64,000 bases of DNA from Pseudanabaena sp. SR411 (GCF_002251945.1 NZ_NDHW01000184.1:62531-126530), one strand, 5' to 3'; shown: positions 26,079 through 35,901, counted from the first letter of the stretch. The notes: generated from the letters alone by a model not told the origin. Numbers and translations: made by a program.

Positions 26079-26152
26079 GACGTAAAAATTCCCACAAAAT
26101 GTAGTCCCGTATTATAGTAGCGCCTCATGGCTATTTGTTACTGATACCCATC

Positions 26153-26473
26153 CAATATTTGTCAGCAAGACCGATCGCCACTTATGACAGTGAATATGGC
26201 AGTGCCGCCTTTATGAATTTGACCGAGGATATTCCATCAGACTTACTACTGCGATTACGTCCGAATCGATGCTTATACAAATCTCCTGCGGGATATAGTG
26301 GCTGTGGTCGTCCCCGCAAACATGGTGACAAATTCCAACTTGCCAATGCTGCTAGTTGGGGAGAAGCCCAATCAACTTCTACCCTAGAGGATGAGACTAT
26401 CGGGCAGGTGCAAATCCAACAATGGTCTAATTTACACTTTAAGAAATCTGCCCAACGACATTTCCAAGTTATT
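26153..26473 (+). pseudogene. Transposase remnant (IS4/IS701-like, NF041680-type), truncated
   Basis: The frame reads RPIATYDSEYGSAAFMNLTE, DLLLRLRPNRCLYKSPAGYS, GRPRKHGDKF and GQVQIQQWSNLHFKKSAQRH. As I recall, these are the middle of a large DDE transposase common in cyanobacteria. Only about 105 of an expected 400 or so residues remain, and there is no natural start. The fragment is cut on the right by an IS5-type fragment. Confidence 0.65.
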
Positions 26474-26590
26474 CTAGTCACCCATCATTGGTGGTCTGGT
26501 TTTCTTCTTTTTGGGTAACAGAGGTTCGATAATCTCCCACTCTTGATCGCTTAGGTTGCTGCTATATCCGATATTTGGCTCCTTTTTCTT
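26474..26590 (-). pseudogene. IS5-family transposase N-terminal remnant
   Basis: On the minus strand the frame reads SNLSDQEWEIIEPLLPKKKK and TRPP, the typical first 30 residues of IS5-family transposases, and then hits a stop. There is no catalytic region. Confidence 0.65.
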
Positions 26591-26599
26591 GTCTTCCTA

Positions 26600-26832
26600 A
26601 GATACCAAATGGGTTCTATACCACCAATGCCATTGAGTCGATGAATATAGCTATAGCAGTTTGCGGAAAGTGATTAAGTCTCAACAGATTTTTCTCTCTG
26701 ATGAGGCTGCTTTCAAATTGGTCTATTTGGCAATGCGGAATATCTCGAAGAAGTGGACGAGGCTCCATTCGTGATTGGAAACCTGCACTTAATCGCTTTG
26801 CCATCCTCTTTGAGGATCGTCTCCACATCTAG
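26600..26832 (+). pseudogene. IS256-family transposase C-terminal remnant with frameshifts
   Basis: Pieces in three frames join to read FYTTNAIESMNIAI, RKVIKSQQIFLSDEAAFKLV, YLAMRNISKKWTRLHS and DWKPALNRFAILFEDRL. This is the conserved end of IS256/Mutator transposases. At least two frameshifts are needed, so it is non-functional. Confidence 0.7.
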
Positions 26833-26877
26833 CCTCTAGACTTTACACACTTTGCTTGACAGTCTCAGGTAATATTT

Positions 26878-27111
26878 CTGCCTCCCTATTCTCCTGACTT
26901 AAACAAGATTGAGAAATTTTGGGCAAGGTTAAAACAGCATGTCAGTAAGATTATCGGTCAATGTGAAAGTTTATGGGATGCCGTACAACAAGCCTTCCGC
27001 CAAATGTTCGACGCTGAGGATAATTTAATCTGGGGCTTAGAAGATGCTCTTCTTTCCCGTTACGATTCACTTGGCTTTGATACTTCCTATTTTGAGTTTT
27101 CTTATGCCTAG
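26878..27111 (+). pseudogene. IS630-family transposase C-terminal remnant
   Basis: An open frame of 77 codons starts with LPPYSPDLNKIEKFWARLKQ, the DDE-final-Glu block of IS630 transposases, and runs to its natural stop. The N-terminal two thirds are missing. The sequence after the stop (GCCTAGCTACTTA) is shared with other gaps in the window. Confidence 0.75.
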
Positions 27112-27224
27112 CTACTTACTAAATTTTTAGTTGTTTTCAAATCTATCTCTCCTAACTTTTTCCCACTTTTTTTGAGATTGCTATACTATGGTGAAATCAA
27201 GGCACGTATTAGAGATCGAGTTTT

Positions 27225-29864
27225 ATGACCCGCAAATCTTGGGATAGCTATTTAGAATTAGTCTCAGAATTAGGACTTTGGGATGGAGATAGTGACAAAT
27301 CAAAAAAACATAAGTCTTTTCACCTACCAGGAGCAAAGCCACATTACAACCCCGATCGCCCAGGACAGGTTGAGCATATTGCCCTAGATTTGGTACTTGA
27401 TATTCCGCAGCAAGCGATCGCAGGTACTTGCAAGATTCGTCTGCGACCTGTGCGCGATGGCATCACTGATTTGACTTTGGATGCAGTGAGTTTGCGGATT
27501 GATCATGTCGCAATTACCAATCAAATAGAAGCGAAGCCCGATCCAGACAAGACTAAATGCAAGTTTGACTATGATGGCGAATTTCTGAAGATTTATCTGA
27601 ATCAGCCGACGAAGGCAGGTGTACCAATCGAAATTGCGATCGCCTATGTGGCTGAGCAACCCCAACGCGGGATTTATTTTGTGCAACCGACGGAGCATCA
27701 ACCTGATAAGCCCACACAAGTTTGGACGCAGGGCGAAGATGAAGACTCTCGCTATTGGTTCCCTTGCTTTGATTATCCTGGACAACTGGCGACTTCCGAG
27801 ATTCGGATTAAGGTTCCTAAAGAATTAATGGTGATTTCTAATGGGGAATTGATTGAAGTTAAGGATCAGAAAAAAGAAAAGATTTATCATTGGTCGCAAA
27901 AGGAAGTGCATCCTAGCTATTTGATGACTTTAGCGATCGGTGACTTTGTAGAAGTAAAGGATGAATGGAAGGGTAAGCCTGTCACTTACTACGTCGATAA
28001 GTCACGCACTGCCGAAGAAGCAATCCTGACGATGGGCAAAACACCGCAGATGATCGAATTCTTCAGTAAAAAGTATGGCTATGACTATGCGTTCCCTAAA
28101 TATGCACAGGTCTGTGTTGCTGACTTCATTTTCGGTGGCATGGAAAATACTTCCACGACGCTACTAACCGATCGCTGTGTCTTAGATCAGAGAGCGGCGA
28201 TCGATAATCGCTCTAGCGAAAGTTTGGTAGCTCACGAGTTGGCGCACCAATGGTTTGGCGATTTATTGGTGATTAAGCATTGGTCTCATGCTTGGGTTAA
28301 GGAAGGCGCAGCGACCTACGCCGAAGTTCTATGGACAGACCATGAATATGGAGCCGAAGAAGCTGCTTATTACTTACTAGGTGAAGCGCGTCGCTATATT
28401 TCTGAAGACAAAGAGCGCTATCGTCGTCCGATGGTAACCCATGTGTATCGGGAAGCGATCGAACTATACGATCGCCATATCTACGAGAAGGGTGGCTGTG
28501 TTTATCACATGCTTCGCACTGAGTTAGGCGATGATTTGTTCTGGAAAGCAATCCATCATTTTGTGCAGACTAATGCCCATAAAACCGTGGAGACAATTGA
28601 TCTGCTGAGAGCGATCGAAGAAGCGACGGGCAAAAACTGCATGTTCCTTTTCGATCAATATGTATTTCGTGGTGGACATCCCGAATATAAGATTGGCTAT
28701 AGCTGGGATGGGGATAATAACTTGGCGAAGGTCACAGTTACGCAAACTCAAGATGAATTGTTTGATTTGAAGATTCCCATTGGTTTTGGCTTTGAAGAAG
28801 TGTCCGAGAATCAAGCTTTCACAGTGCGCGTATTTGAGAAAGATCAAGCTTTTTACTTCCCTTTAAAACAGAAGCCCAAATACATCAGTTTTGATCGCGG
28901 TAATAACTATCTCAAGCAAGTCAGTCTGGAATATGGTGTTGCGGAACTAAAAGCTGGCTTGCAGTTCGATCCCGATCCGATCGCCAGAATTCAATGCGCC
29001 GAAGCCTTGGCGAAAAAAGGTGGCTTGGAAGCGGTAAAAGCTCTCGGACAAGCCCTTGTCGATGAAAAATTCTGGGGTGTGCGTGTGGAGATTGCTGAAA
29101 ATCTTGCCGCGATTAAACTCGATCAAGCTTTTGAAGCTTTGGCTAAAGGGTTGGAAGATCCAGATGCGAAGGTAAGAATGGCGGTGATCAGTGGCTTAGC
29201 CCAAAACAAGGTGCAGAAGAGTTTAGATCTGATCAAGCCCTTCATCAAAAAGGGTGATCCTAGCTACAATGTGGAAGCAACCGCCGCAAGGCTAACGGGT
29301 GAATTGGCAGCAGCTTTGAGTACAGAACGCGAACCATCGAAGGTGGTCAAGCTCTTACAAACAGTTCTCAAAGAGAGAGCAGGTTGGAATGAAGTCGTGC
29401 GTTCGGGTGCGATCGCAGGTCTAGCTAAGCTCAAAGATTCCGATGAGGCTCTGGAAACGGTTCTCAAATATACGGAGCCTAATGTCCCACAACCATTGCG
29501 TTTAGCCTCAATCCGAGCTTTAGGTGCAATGGGTAAATCCCAATCGAAACCGAAGACCGAGCAGATTCTCAATCGTTTGAAAGTAATTGCTCAAGAAACT
29601 TTCTTCTTAACACAGATGGCTGTTGTTGGCGCTCTTGGGCAAGTCGATAGTGCAGCAGCTATCGGCGTATTGCGATCGCTGTCTGATTCTACGCCCGATG
29701 GAAGGGTGCGTCGTGTTGCTGACGAAGCAATTCAACGTGTTCAAAAGGCGATCGGTAAGGATGCAGGACTAAAACAATTGCGAGAAGAACTGGATCAACT
29801 GCGTAAGGACAATCAAGATCTCAAGAGTCGTTTGGAGGCGATCGAGGCAAAAGCCAAACCATAA
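27225..29864 (+). CDS. pepN: M1-family aminopeptidase (aminopeptidase N type) with HEAT repeats
   Basis: A zinc metallopeptidase removing N-terminal residues from peptides; predicted cytoplasmic. The substrate-binding motif is GGMEN (usual form GAMEN) in FGGMENTSTTLLT. The zinc site is HELAHQWFGD (first His at residue 337), with the second-half Glu in KEGAATYAEVLW. The catalytic domain ends near residue 450, a beta domain follows, and about residues 590-840 are HEAT-like helical repeats. The last 40 residues are a coiled coil (LKQLREELDQLRKDNQDLKS). The gene symbol is tentative because several M1 subfamilies exist. A -10-like TATACT lies about 38 bases before the ATG. A perfect terminator hairpin follows. 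Confidence 0.88.
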   Translation: MTRKSWDSYLELVSELGLWDGDSDKSKKHKSFHLPGAKPHYNPDRPGQVEHIALDLVLDIPQQAIAGTCKIRLRPVRDGITDLTLDAVSLRIDHVAITNQIEAKPDPDKTKCKFDYDGEFLKIYLNQPTKAGVPIEIAIAYVAEQPQRGIYFVQPTEHQPDKPTQVWTQGEDEDSRYWFPCFDYPGQLATSEIRIKVPKELMVISNGELIEVKDQKKEKIYHWSQKEVHPSYLMTLAIGDFVEVKDEWKGKPVTYYVDKSRTAEEAILTMGKTPQMIEFFSKKYGYDYAFPKYAQVCVADFIFGGMENTSTTLLTDRCVLDQRAAIDNRSSESLVAHELAHQWFGDLLVIKHWSHAWVKEGAATYAEVLWTDHEYGAEEAAYYLLGEARRYISEDKERYRRPMVTHVYREAIELYDRHIYEKGGCVYHMLRTELGDDLFWKAIHHFVQTNAHKTVETIDLLRAIEEATGKNCMFLFDQYVFRGGHPEYKIGYSWDGDNNLAKVTVTQTQDELFDLKIPIGFGFEEVSENQAFTVRVFEKDQAFYFPLKQKPKYISFDRGNNYLKQVSLEYGVAELKAGLQFDPDPIARIQCAEALAKKGGLEAVKALGQALVDEKFWGVRVEIAENLAAIKLDQAFEALAKGLEDPDAKVRMAVISGLAQNKVQKSLDLIKPFIKKGDPSYNVEATAARLTGELAAALSTEREPSKVVKLLQTVLKERAGWNEVVRSGAIAGLAKLKDSDEALETVLKYTEPNVPQPLRLASIRALGAMGKSQSKPKTEQILNRLKVIAQETFFLTQMAVVGALGQVDSAAAIGVLRSLSDSTPDGRVRRVADEAIQRVQKAIGKDAGLKQLREELDQLRKDNQDLKSRLEAIEAKAKP

Positions 29865-29897
29865 AAGAACAAGCACCCCTTGGGTGCTTGTTCTTTT
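29863..29897. terminator. Rho-independent terminator of the aminopeptidase gene
   Basis: AAAAGAACAAGCACCC, loop CTT and its exact complement ending in TTTT, starting at the stop codon. Confidence 0.85.
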
Positions 29898-29960
29898 AAA
29901 CTACCGTCATAAAAATCGCAATATAATAGGCAATCTCCATACGTTCGGGAGCCAAAAACT

Positions 29961-30692
29961 ATGGTCGGTCAACTGAGCAAAGCTGAAATTATTTATCCCG
30001 AAAGTGACGGGAAACCGATGGCAGATAATACCAAGCAGTTTCGATGGATTTTGACGATTCAACAAAATATTGACTGGCTATATGCTAACGATCCTCAAGT
30101 ATTTGTTGCTGGCGATTTATTGTGGTATCCCGTTGAGGGACAAACTGAAATTGCGGCTGCTCCTGACACGATGGTGGTATTTGGTCGCCCTAAAGGCGAT
30201 CGCGGTTCATATAAACAATGGGAAGAGGATAATATTGCGCCTCAAGTTGTATTTGAGATTCTGTCTCCAAGCAATAAAGCTGTAGAAATGGCAAAAAAGC
30301 TACTCTTTTATGATCGCTATGGCGTTGAGGAATATTACATTTACAATCCTACCAACAACAATCTTGAGGTTTTGATTAGGAATGCAGGTAGTTTGGATAC
30401 CATTCCCGAATCCCATGATTGGGTCAGCCCCCGATTAGGTATTCGCTTTAATCTCACTGATGAGTTGCAAATCTATCGTCCTGATGGAACTAAGTTCTAT
30501 TCTTATATCGAAATCAATACTATGCTGGAAGAGGAATGCTTACGCGCAAATAAGGAGCGTCTGCGGGCTGAGCAGGAGTTCTTACGTGCGGAGCAAGAAC
30601 ATCAACGTGCGGAGCAAGCAGCAGTAAAGCTTGATGAGATGGAGGCAATGTTGCAAAAGTATCGCGATCGCTTCGGCGAACTACCTGAATGA
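29961..30692 (+). CDS. Uma2-family (DUF820) restriction-endonuclease-like protein
   Basis: A PD-(D/E)XK-fold protein of the Uma2 family, which is greatly expanded in cyanobacteria and has no established role. The core motifs are AAPDTMVVFG, APQVVFEILSPSNKAVEMAK and KLLFYDRYGVEEYYIYNP, giving the acidic pair and the lysine of the fold. The C-terminal 50 residues are a Glu/Arg/Gln-rich coiled coil with repeating RAEQE units (RLRAEQEFLRAEQEHQRAEQ). It stands alone with a terminator on each side. Confidence 0.85.
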   Translation: MVGQLSKAEIIYPESDGKPMADNTKQFRWILTIQQNIDWLYANDPQVFVAGDLLWYPVEGQTEIAAAPDTMVVFGRPKGDRGSYKQWEEDNIAPQVVFEILSPSNKAVEMAKKLLFYDRYGVEEYYIYNPTNNNLEVLIRNAGSLDTIPESHDWVSPRLGIRFNLTDELQIYRPDGTKFYSYIEINTMLEEECLRANKERLRAEQEFLRAEQEHQRAEQAAVKLDEMEAMLQKYRDRFGELPE

Positions 30693-30697
30693 AATTA

Positions 30698-30755
30698 TGA
30701 TTATTTTTTGTTTTTCCAATGCGTGCGTACTCATTGGAAAAACAAAAAATAATCA
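30698..30755. repeat. 24-bp-arm hairpin after the Uma2 gene
   Basis: The arms TGATTATTTTTTGTTTTTCC and onward are exact complements around a 10-nt loop containing CGTGCGTACT. It begins six bases after the stop. Confidence 0.7.
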
Positions 30756-30771
30756 GAGTAAGGTTTTTGGG

Positions 30772-30800
30772 TTTGCATTTTGCCATAGGCAAAATGCAAA
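30772..30800. terminator. 13-bp-arm hairpin at the end of the phosphodiester glycosidase gene
   Basis: TTTGCATTTTGCC, loop ATA and the exact complement, just downstream of the minus-strand stop at 30806. Confidence 0.65.
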
Positions 30801-30805
30801 TAGGT

Positions 30806-32617
30806 TTAGAATTGTGGTTTGGCTGGTGGTGGAGTAATGAAAATGGCGATCGCATTATGTACAGGAGCAATTTCTGTTATAGGACGATTGAGAATTTCAC
30901 CACCTAAAAACAAGCTCGAAGAACTACCACCATCAAGATTAAGTGCATCAACTGCTCCCATCTTTTTGAGAACTTCCGCAGTTTGCAAGAGATTAGGAGC
31001 AACGCCTTCAGGTGCAGCTTGAACAGTAGCAAGGATTAGTTTACCTTTCTCTTTCGTAGTAGCGATCGCACTGCGATTAGCAGCTTGAGTATCAAATCCT
31101 GATTGAAATTGTTCTACTTTGCCATCTAAGGATAGACTCCCATTTTTAAGTAGTAGTGGACCTGCGCCAATTAAGTTAGGGAAATTCGCAAACTTATCAG
31201 GAATGAAAGCCTGACGACCACGGACAGTCATGCCAACAGGTAATTGTTTAGCCGCGTCAGGGGTTTGTCTTGCTACTAAAATATAGCCATCACTGGGTAT
31301 AGTGATTTGACCCACACCCACTGCACCGCCTTGATATTGAGCCACGACGCGATCGCCCCGAACTACAATTAAAAGTTCGTTTTCGGTGAGTGGTGAATAT
31401 ACACTTCCCCAATTGGGCGTATAACGAGCTATGCCTCGTTGGACATAGCCACTATTGAGATTAGTCAGCGCAATCGTGATTTGACTTGCGGTACTGATTT
31501 CTTCTTTGAAATTTAGGCGATCAATCAGCGTTTCACCCTTCTCATTCCAAGCGATCGCCCCTCTCACTAGCGCTGTTCCTGCTAACCAACGATTTCCTTC
31601 ACGAATTGCGCCAACGGGTAACTTCCGAATCCGATTAAAAAATCCGCCATTAATCGCCCCTACCGCTTGCGCCTGTTGCACCATTTGCGGCAGAGGCATC
31701 AAACCTAAGATTCCGTTAGGAGAACCATCGGGATTACTCCAGATAGCGCGTAATTTTAATTGTGGAGATTTCAAGTCAACTTCTAGAGCCGTCACCGCAA
31801 ACTTAATTGTTTTCGGATCTTTATCAGTCTTTGGTTTATTGGGAATTTCCACCACTCGTTCAATTCTTCGTAATCCTTCCGCCCATTGCACAGTTAAACT
31901 TGGTGGTACATAGTCACGACGTAAATCGATCACAATCTTAGGGGTCGGACTACTGAGCATCTCGATCGCAGGATTAATCGGCGCACTCGTTTGAATCTGA
32001 ATCTGGGTTAATTTGCCCTGTGGCTGCACATTAACCGACTTGACTAAATTACCTGCGATCGCATTTGTGCCAATGGGCAATTCAGCCGCCACCTCAGCCG
32101 AGACAATTACATTAACCACATTTCCCTGTTGACTAACTCGCCAAGGAGTACGGCGATTCAGATCGATCACAAGGCGATCGCCCCAAGGCTGTTTGCTGCG
32201 ACGCACAGCTTGCATAGTCGCATCAGGAGTATAAATATTCAGAGAATTGCCTGCAATTTCTGTCCGCCATTGCTCAGCGAAAGGCGCAAGATCGAGATAG
32301 CGAAATCGACCTGTACTATCAAAGGCAACTCGCGAAAATGTGGGACTCGAAAACCACCGCAATCTTTGGCGATCGGCTTTCTCCGAATCCAGCATCTGCA
32401 CGCCTAAGCCACCTGTTAGCCAATCTTCCTGCACGTATAAGCTTTGTTGCCCTTGCTCCACTCTTCTGATCCAACGTCCTGACCAAGGCTGTCCATTTAA
32501 TTGAATTACACTTCCACTATCGGGTATGGTTGCCGAAGGTGCGCTGTCAGCAATCAAGATTTGGCAGCTAACGGCAGCAAGAAAGGGAATTAGCGTTTTA
32601 TGGTATGTCATTTTCAT
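30806..32617 (-). CDS. Exported phosphodiester glycosidase (NAGPA/DUF2233) family protein
   Basis: A predicted hydrolase of sugar phosphodiesters, secreted: the ATG at 32617 gives a signal peptide (MKMTYHKTLIPFLAAVSCQI). Residues about 100-260 contain beta segments resembling an AMIN-like region (TPWRVSQQGNVVNVIVSAEV, TPKIVIDLRRDYVPP). The catalytic family domain covers roughly 270-600, with the signatures GAINGGFFNRIRKLPVGAIR, ANRSAIATTKEKGKLILATV and NLDGGSSSSLFLGGE. The start lies seven bases past the aldo/keto reductase stop, so the two genes are probably one transcript, although their functions do not connect obviously. A cell-envelope glycan substrate is an inference. Confidence 0.82.
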   Translation of the reverse strand: MKMTYHKTLIPFLAAVSCQILIADSAPSATIPDSGSVIQLNGQPWSGRWIRRVEQGQQSLYVQEDWLTGGLGVQMLDSEKADRQRLRWFSSPTFSRVAFDSTGRFRYLDLAPFAEQWRTEIAGNSLNIYTPDATMQAVRRSKQPWGDRLVIDLNRRTPWRVSQQGNVVNVIVSAEVAAELPIGTNAIAGNLVKSVNVQPQGKLTQIQIQTSAPINPAIEMLSSPTPKIVIDLRRDYVPPSLTVQWAEGLRRIERVVEIPNKPKTDKDPKTIKFAVTALEVDLKSPQLKLRAIWSNPDGSPNGILGLMPLPQMVQQAQAVGAINGGFFNRIRKLPVGAIREGNRWLAGTALVRGAIAWNEKGETLIDRLNFKEEISTASQITIALTNLNSGYVQRGIARYTPNWGSVYSPLTENELLIVVRGDRVVAQYQGGAVGVGQITIPSDGYILVARQTPDAAKQLPVGMTVRGRQAFIPDKFANFPNLIGAGPLLLKNGSLSLDGKVEQFQSGFDTQAANRSAIATTKEKGKLILATVQAAPEGVAPNLLQTAEVLKKMGAVDALNLDGGSSSSLFLGGEILNRPITEIAPVHNAIAIFITPPPAKPQF

Positions 32618-32624
32618 GATGGGC

Positions 32625-33677
32625 TTAAGGCGCAGGATTGAAATAACGAGCATGAATTTGGTCAATTTCTGCCAAAATCTCCGCACTTAACTGAATATTA
32701 ACACTGTCGATATTTTCCTTGAGTTGTTCCATTGTCGTCGCGCCAATGATCGTACTTGCCACAAACCAACGACTTCGTACAAAGGCTAGTGCTAATTGGG
32801 TTGGCGATAAATCATATTTTTGGGCGATCGCCGCATATTCTGTCGTAGCTGCTTTGACATTAACTTTGCTATAGCGCTGCCCAAAGTTTGGGAATAGCGT
32901 TATCCGAGTATTAGATACTGAACCTTGAACATACTTACCCGATAAATGTCCAAAGGCAAGTGGACTATAGGCAAGCAAACTTACCTGTTCACGATAACAA
33001 GCTTCCGCAAGGTGACTATCAAAGGTACGGTTGAGCAAACTATAGGCATTTTGAATTGAGACAAGCTTGGGTAGACCTAGCTGCTTTGCAGTATGACTAA
33101 ATTCGCAAACACCCCATGTAGTTTCATTGCTGACTCCTAAATGGCGGATTTTACCAGCTTGAATTAATTCGGCAAAGGTTTTTAGTTGTTCAGCGATACT
33201 AACCATTTCTCGCTCTTGCATAGGCTCAAAACCCACTTGTCCAAACATCGGTACATTGCGATCAGGCCAGTGAATTTGATATAGATCGATATAGTCAGTT
33301 TGCAATCGCTTGAGGCTGTCATCAACCGCTTGCAAAATATTTTTGCGACTGAGAGCCGCGATCGAGTCATCTCGCAGCCATTTGTAATTACGACCTGTGC
33401 CAATAATTTTGGTAGCAATAATTAATTGATCGCGTTTTTGCTTGACCGGTGGTTGTGCTAACCATTCACCAATATATTGCTCAGTTCTACCCTGTGTCGC
33501 TGCATTTGGCGGTACTGGATACATCTCGGCAGTATCAATAAAATTGATCCCCTGTGCGATCGCGTAATCTAGTTGCTCATGGGCTTCAGCGATCGTGTTT
33601 TGTTGCCCATAGGTCATTGTTCCTAGGCAAATTTCGGACACCAAGAGTTCACTTGTACCTAGTCTCTTATATTCCAT
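32625..33677 (-). CDS. Aldo/keto reductase, Tas-like
   Basis: An NADPH-dependent oxidoreductase of the TIM-barrel aldo/keto reductase superfamily. The start MEYKRLGTSELLVSEICLGT is typical, so the ATG at 33677 is preferred over an upstream start adding 14 Cys-rich residues. Catalytic residues are present: Asp and Tyr in FIDTAEMYPVPP, Lys in QLIIATKI and His in LYQIHWPDRN. The insertion PPNAATQGRTEQYIGEWL and the total length of 350 match Tas-type proteins. The substrate is unknown. It precedes the glycosidase gene on the same strand. Confidence 0.9.
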   Translation of the reverse strand: MEYKRLGTSELLVSEICLGTMTYGQQNTIAEAHEQLDYAIAQGINFIDTAEMYPVPPNAATQGRTEQYIGEWLAQPPVKQKRDQLIIATKIIGTGRNYKWLRDDSIAALSRKNILQAVDDSLKRLQTDYIDLYQIHWPDRNVPMFGQVGFEPMQEREMVSIAEQLKTFAELIQAGKIRHLGVSNETTWGVCEFSHTAKQLGLPKLVSIQNAYSLLNRTFDSHLAEACYREQVSLLAYSPLAFGHLSGKYVQGSVSNTRITLFPNFGQRYSKVNVKAATTEYAAIAQKYDLSPTQLALAFVRSRWFVASTIIGATTMEQLKENIDSVNIQLSAEILAEIDQIHARYFNPAP

Positions 33678-33717
33678 GTTGAATGCACATATACCGCAAA
33701 CATAACAATACCATCGC

Positions 33718-33758
33718 ATAAAGAAGAAAGGCTCGCTAAGCGAGCCTTTCTTCTTTAT
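33718..33758. terminator. metK terminator hairpin, 20-bp arms, 1-nt loop
   Basis: ATAAAGAAGAAAGGCTCGCT, a single A, and the exact complement, four bases past the metK stop on the minus strand. The apex is GCTAAGC. Confidence 0.8.
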
Positions 33759-33762
33759 TAAA

Positions 33763-35001
33763 TTAAGCGTTCTTTTTCAGGATTTCTACTTTATCTAGAC
33801 GTTCCCAAGGGAGGTCTAAATCATTGCGTCCCATGTGACCATAGGCTGCCACATCTTGATAAAAACGACCCTTGCGATCGCTTGGTAAATTTTGTAAATC
33901 AAAATTCTTAATAATCGCCGCAGGACGCAAATCAAAATGATCCTTAACTAAGCGGAGTAAAGTTTCCTCGTCAACCTTGCCAGTGCCGAAGGTATCGATG
34001 TGCATACTGGTAGGACGCGCCACACCGATCGCATAGCTGATTTGTAACTCGCACTTACTTGCTAAACCAGCCGCCACAATATTTTTAGCAGCATGACGGG
34101 CTGCATAGGCAGCACTGCGATCTACTTTTGTGGGATCTTTGCCCGAAAAAGCACCGCCACCATGACGAGCATAGCCGCCGTAGGTATCAACGATAATTTT
34201 GCGTCCTGTTAGACCAGAGTCACCCTGTGGTCCACCAATTACAAATTTGCCTGTGGGGTTAACCAGATAACGAGTATGGTCATTAGGCTTGACTGAAGTA
34301 TCCGCAAAGCTAGGCAAAACTACATGTGTCCAGAGATCATCTTTGATCTTTTCCTGTACTTTGGCTTCATCGCTAATGCCATCGATCGCCGCATCATGCT
34401 GTGTCGAGATCAGGATCGTATCGATCGCCACAGGCTTATCACCTTCATAAACCACGGTGACTTGAGTTTTGCCATCAGGACGCAAATAAGCCAAAGTGCC
34501 ATTTTTACGAACCACAGATAACTGACGGGCTAAGCGGTGGGCGATCGCGATCGGCATGGGCATAAACTCAGGCGTTTCATCGCAGGCAAACCCAAACATA
34601 ATTCCTTGGTCACCAGCGCCAACTGCTTCGAGGGCTGCATCTTCTTCTGCACCAGTGCGGGCTTCAAGCGCTACATTCACCCCTTGAGCAATGTCGGGAG
34701 ACTGTTCATCAAGCGCGACCATCACCGCACAGCTATTTGCTGAAAAGCCATTATCAGCATCTATATAACCAATTTCCGCAATTTTTTTACGAGCAATATC
34801 GACGTAGTTGACATGCGCTTTAGTTGTGATTTCCCCTGTGATCAAGACTAGACCCGTGTTAACTACAACCTCGGCAGCGACACGCGATCGCGGATCTTGA
34901 GCCAATAAGGTATCGAGAATCGTATCGGAAATTTGATCACAAATTTTATCAGGGTGACCTTCCGTAACTGATTCAGATGTAAATAAGAAGCGACTAGCCA
35001 A
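33763..35001 (-). CDS. metK: S-adenosylmethionine synthase
   Basis: Makes S-adenosylmethionine from ATP and methionine; cytoplasmic tetramer. Signature motifs are intact: [20 protein letters not shown] near the start, [32 protein letters not shown] and [19 protein letters not shown]. The length of 412 is usual. The start is TTG, decided by a perfect AGGAGG eight bases upstream; the first ATG-encoded residue would lie far inside the conserved domain. No SAM riboswitch was recognised in the leader. A homocysteine-biosynthesis protein lies 0.9 kb away, so two steps of methionine metabolism cluster here. Confidence 0.97.
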   Translation of the reverse strand: MASRFLFTSESVTEGHPDKICDQISDTILDTLLAQDPRSRVAAEVVVNTGLVLITGEITTKAHVNYVDIARKKIAEIGYIDADNGFSANSCAVMVALDEQSPDIAQGVNVALEARTGAEEDAALEAVGAGDQGIMFGFACDETPEFMPMPIAIAHRLARQLSVVRKNGTLAYLRPDGKTQVTVVYEGDKPVAIDTILISTQHDAAIDGISDEAKVQEKIKDDLWTHVVLPSFADTSVKPNDHTRYLVNPTGKFVIGGPQGDSGLTGRKIIVDTYGGYARHGGGAFSGKDPTKVDRSAAYAARHAAKNIVAAGLASKCELQISYAIGVARPTSMHIDTFGTGKVDEETLLRLVKDHFDLRPAAIIKNFDLQNLPSDRKGRFYQDVAAYGHMGRNDLDLPWERLDKVEILKKNA

Positions 35002-35083
35002 CTATGTTTCCTCCTAAACGCAAGAAGTAATAAGGCAAAATTTTTGTATCTCTTAAGATTTATCCATCATAGTACAAGGCGTT

Positions 35084-35146
35084 AAATGAAAACTCAAAAA
35101 TGGGATGCGGCGCTTAGCGCCGCATCCCATTTTTGAGTTTTCATTT
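35084..35146. repeat. 30-bp-arm perfect hairpin upstream of metK
   Basis: The arms starting AAATGAAAACTCAAAAATGG are exact complements around TTA, with apex GGCGCTTAGCGCC. Together with the next hairpin it fills most of the 320-bp gap between metK and the YbjN-like gene, which holds no other feature that I recognise. Confidence 0.75.
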
Positions 35147-35204
35147 GAAAATGTGGCTGTGTATAGGTATAGTCTGATTAATCTAATTTAAGGACGCGCA
35201 GTAA

Positions 35205-35265
35205 AATAAAGAACCAATTGTTTGTGACGCGGCGAAGCCGTGCCACAAACAATTGGTTCTTTATT
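35205..35265. repeat. 22-bp-arm hairpin with inner stem
   Basis: AATAAAGAACCAATTGTTTG with matching complement forms the outer stem; an inner GCGGC-GAA-GCCGT forms the apex. Confidence 0.7.
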
Positions 35266-35321
35266 AAATCGCAAGACCCTTACTACTATTGATTGCCAAA
35301 ATCACAAAGTTGTCTAAACCT

Positions 35322-35813
35322 ATGGAGGCAAATAACTTGAAATTTCAAACTACTGCTCAAGAAGCCTGTTATGAAAAAGTAGTAACGTGGATGCAAGAGA
35401 TATTTAGCAAATGTCCCTGCGCTCGCCAAGATATTCCAGGATTAGGCATTTTTATGGGATCGGCGCTAGTGGAGGTGTTAATTTTTCCTTGGGATGAAGA
35501 TGACGCAATTATTAATACGCGATCCTATGTAGTAGTCGGAGCAGAATTAAAGCCAGACTTAATGCGATATTTACTTGAAGAAAATGCCAAGATGATTTTT
35601 GGAGCCTTTGGGATATCTCCAGATAGTGAAATTCTTTTTGAGCATTCAATTGTTGGCTCGACTTGTGACATGAAAGAGCTAGAGTCTTCAGTTAGAGCGG
35701 TGATGGAAATTGCTGACGAATATGACGATAAAATTGTTGATCGCTGGGGTGGTAAACGCGCCTTAGATCGTATTCATGCAGGTACATTATCAAATAATGG
35801 TTGGTCATTATAA
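35322..35813 (+). CDS. YbjN-like (type III secretion chaperone-like fold) protein
   Basis: Tentatively assigned to the YbjN/CesT-like fold on the pattern of a short alpha-beta protein with LGIFMGSALVEVLIFPWDED, SYVVVGAELKPDLMRYLLEE and NAKMIFGAFGISPDSEILFE. Such proteins are thought to bind peptides; the role here is unknown. The ATG at 35322 is preferred, as the frame opens at a TTG (35289) that has no better ribosome-binding site. It is predicted soluble and cytoplasmic. It is followed by a hairpin and then the homocysteine-biosynthesis gene. Confidence 0.6.
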   Translation: MEANNLKFQTTAQEACYEKVVTWMQEIFSKCPCARQDIPGLGIFMGSALVEVLIFPWDEDDAIINTRSYVVVGAELKPDLMRYLLEENAKMIFGAFGISPDSEILFEHSIVGSTCDMKELESSVRAVMEIADEYDDKIVDRWGGKRALDRIHAGTLSNNGWSL

Positions 35814-35851
35814 AAAACAAAGAAGACACTTAGCGTCCCCTTTGTTTTTTA
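35810..35851. terminator. Hairpin after the YbjN-like gene
   Basis: ATAAAAAACAAAG pairs with CTTTGTTTTTTAT with small internal mismatches around an inner GAC/GTC stem and loop ACTTAGC; it overlaps the stop codon. Confidence 0.65.
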
Positions 35852-35901
35852 TGAGAGCGCAAAGCGCTATATTCTAGGTAACTGCCATTTAGCAAAGTCC
35901 T

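Noticed and set aside
35002..35321. Possible SAM riboswitch before metK
   Set aside because: Only two long perfect hairpins and a plain AGGAGG leader are present; no multi-helix junction or known SAM motif is visible.
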